64,000 nt of DNA from positions 434,001 through 498,000 of the forward strand of contig NZ_JACHGT010000005.1 in the NCBI RefSeq assembly GCF_014202425.1. The letters are read 5' to 3'. Every line of letters starts with the position of its first letter. Position 1 is the stretch's first letter. This DNA is from Phytomonospora endophytica (GTDB lineage: Bacteria; Actinomycetota; Actinomycetes; Mycobacteriales; Micromonosporaceae). A program made the position numbers and the translations under genes. The notes below the pieces were generated by a model. The model was not told the origin of the DNA. It ran no database searches and saw nothing but the letters and a program-made list of their open reading frames with translations. Shown here piece by piece: positions 63,069 through 64,000 of the stretch.

Positions 63069-64000
63069 CTAGACCTTCACCCGCACGACCTGCGGATCAT
63101 GGTCGCTCAGCTGTCCCGCGAACTCCGCGTTCGTGTGCACCACGTCGTAGGCGTAGCCCGCGCTCACCAGCGACGGCGAGATCAGGATGTGGTCGAGGAC
63201 CTGCGAGTTGCCCTCGAACACGTAGGTGTAGCGCTCGGCGTCGGGCAGGGTCGACGGCAGATCCGTCATCCCCACCGCCGTCAGCTTCGCGATCGTCGCC
63301 GAGAATTCGAAGTCGTTCAGATCCCCGGCGACCACCACGCGCGCGTTCGTGTCGATCGCGCGCATCTTCGCGATGAAGTCGGCGACGAGTTGCGCCTGCT
63401 GGTTTCGCTGCGTCTCGCTGCTGCGCTTCGGCGGCTGGTTACGGCCGAAGAGCGGGTCGTCGCCGCCCTTGGAGTTGAAATGGTTGGCGATGACGTAGAC
63501 GGGCTTGCCGTTGGCGACGAACTTGCCCACCAGCGGCTTGCGGCTGGCGTTGAAGGCCGCGCTCGCCGGGCTGATCCGTCCCGGGTTGACGTTCAGCGCG
63601 ATCGGGTCGGCGGCATTGCCGCTCGCCGTGGCGGTGACCGCCGTCGTCGCGCCACCGGGCGTGCCGCCGGCGAACTGCACCCTGTCGGTCCGGAACAGGA
63701 AGCCGACGCGGATGTTGCCACCCGGCTCGCCGCCGTCGGCGCCGTTGACCGGGTCGACACCGCGCCAGTCATAGGTGGGACCGCCCGCCGCCTTGATGGC
63801 CGCGATCAGCTTCGCCCACGTCTGGTCGGCGGAGACGACGCCGTTGTTCGCGGCGCCGTCGTTGTCCTGGATCTCCTCGACGGCGATGATGCCCGGCGCG
63901 GCCAGGTTCGTCACGATCTGCTTGGCGAGCCCGTCGAACTTGCTCTGCGGGTCGGTCGGGTCGAGGTTCTCGACGTTGAACGCCGCGATCGACAGCTCAC
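63069..64000 (-). CDS. Secreted endonuclease/exonuclease/phosphatase (EEP) family protein, 5' end outside window
   Basis: Partial: 310 codons visible; the frame continues past the right edge. The EEP fold motifs are in order: LSIAAFNVENLDPTDP (first metal Asn), PGIIAVEEIQDND (metal Glu), VYVIANHFNSKGGDD (catalytic His), VVVAGDLNDFE (Asp/Asn pair), LDHILIS and SDHDPQVVRV (final Asp-His). This arrangement is that of ExeM/NucH-like extracellular DNases and related phosphatases, which usually carry additional N-terminal domains. An internal GTG at 63914 is not the real start because similarity continues upstream. Ends at a shared terminator. Confidence 0.9.
   Translation of the reverse strand, partial: ELSIAAFNVENLDPTDPQSKFDGLAKQIVTNLAAPGIIAVEEIQDNDGAANNGVVSADQTWAKLIAAIKAAGGPTYDWRGVDPVNGADGGEPGGNIRVGFLFRTDRVQFAGGTPGGATTAVTATASGNAADPIALNVNPGRISPASAAFNASRKPLVGKFVANGKPVYVIANHFNSKGGDDPLFGRNQPPKRSSETQRNQQAQLVADFIAKMRAIDTNARVVVAGDLNDFEFSATIAKLTAVGMTDLPSTLPDAERYTYVFEGNSQVLDHILISPSLVSAGYAYDVVHTNAEFAGQLSDHDPQVVRVKV

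Noticed and set aside
1-64000. tRNA or rRNA genes
   Set aside because: No cloverleaf-like segment with GGTTCRANNCC box flanked by a matching acceptor stem was noticed; not searched computationally.

Overview
The window is about 70% GC, densely coded on both strands, with frequent GTG/TTG starts and 4-base stop/start overlaps. Those features, together with a mycothiol-dependent-type enzyme, a SARP regulator, a TipA-like MerR regulator, type VII secretion substrates and an actinobacterial c-di-AMP riboswitch, point to a filamentous or related soil actinomycete (Actinomycetota). I cannot fix the genus. No rRNA, tRNA, CRISPR array or phage genes were recognised; one IS element (about 900 bp) is present.

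Layout. 1-3.2 kb: partial K+ channel, sugar-phosphate isomerase-like TIM barrel, acyltransferase-domain protein and two small membrane proteins. 3.3-6.4 kb: two orphan type VII (ESX)-type secreted proteins closed by a strong hairpin. 6.4-13.6 kb: large secreted subtilase, VOC protein, membrane protein, AlkZ-like DNA glycosylase and membrane proteins. 13.7-16.1 kb: two-component system whose kinase has a long basic tail with repeated tryptophan motifs. 16.3-21.5 kb: small unknown proteins, Tat-exported epoxide-hydrolase-like enzyme, NAD-binding protein, zinc alcohol dehydrogenase divergent from a TetR regulator, and a stand-alone CBM2 protein. 21.6-24.1 kb: cell-wall block (L,D-transpeptidase lipoprotein; coiled-coil putative peptidoglycan hydrolase behind a c-di-AMP riboswitch). 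24.2-28.9 kb: antibiotic-resistance-type ABC-F protein with a long leader, a small membrane protein, an IS5-family element inserted in a 14-bp tandem repeat, and LtrA. 28.8-34.8 kb: SARP regulator, M23 peptidase, and an operon of lipoprotein hydrolase-crtB-crtI. 34.8-37.4 kb: flavodoxin/MarR divergent pair with two operators, and a VOC/TipA-like MerR operon with a textbook 19-bp-spacer promoter. 37.4-41.2 kb: tartrate/D-malate-type module (SLC13 transporter, LysR, dehydrogenase) with two matching LysR boxes. 41.2-47.4 kb: giant WGR/HEAT protein and an isochorismatase-RraA-mycothiol-isomerase operon. 47.5-50.1 kb: a STAND (NB-ARC/TPR) ATPase. 50.1-62.0 kb: a LacI-led catabolic operon. 62.1-64 kb: septum-formation-like lipoprotein and a partial secreted nuclease/phosphatase.

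The most interesting unit is the 50.1-62.0 kb operon: LacI regulator, small ORF, sugar ABC transporter, two paralogous ADP-ribosylglycohydrolase-family enzymes, ribokinase-type kinase, a TIM-barrel/FGE-like fusion lacking the FGE cysteines, a CaiB-type CoA transferase and a CitE-type lyase. Nearly all genes overlap or abut, and two identical 15-bp operator-like sequences lie at the promoter and at the lacI start. I infer uptake and breakdown of a ribosylated or otherwise N-glycosylated compound, with the sugar phosphorylated and the acid aglycone activated as a CoA ester and cleaved. The substrate is unknown.
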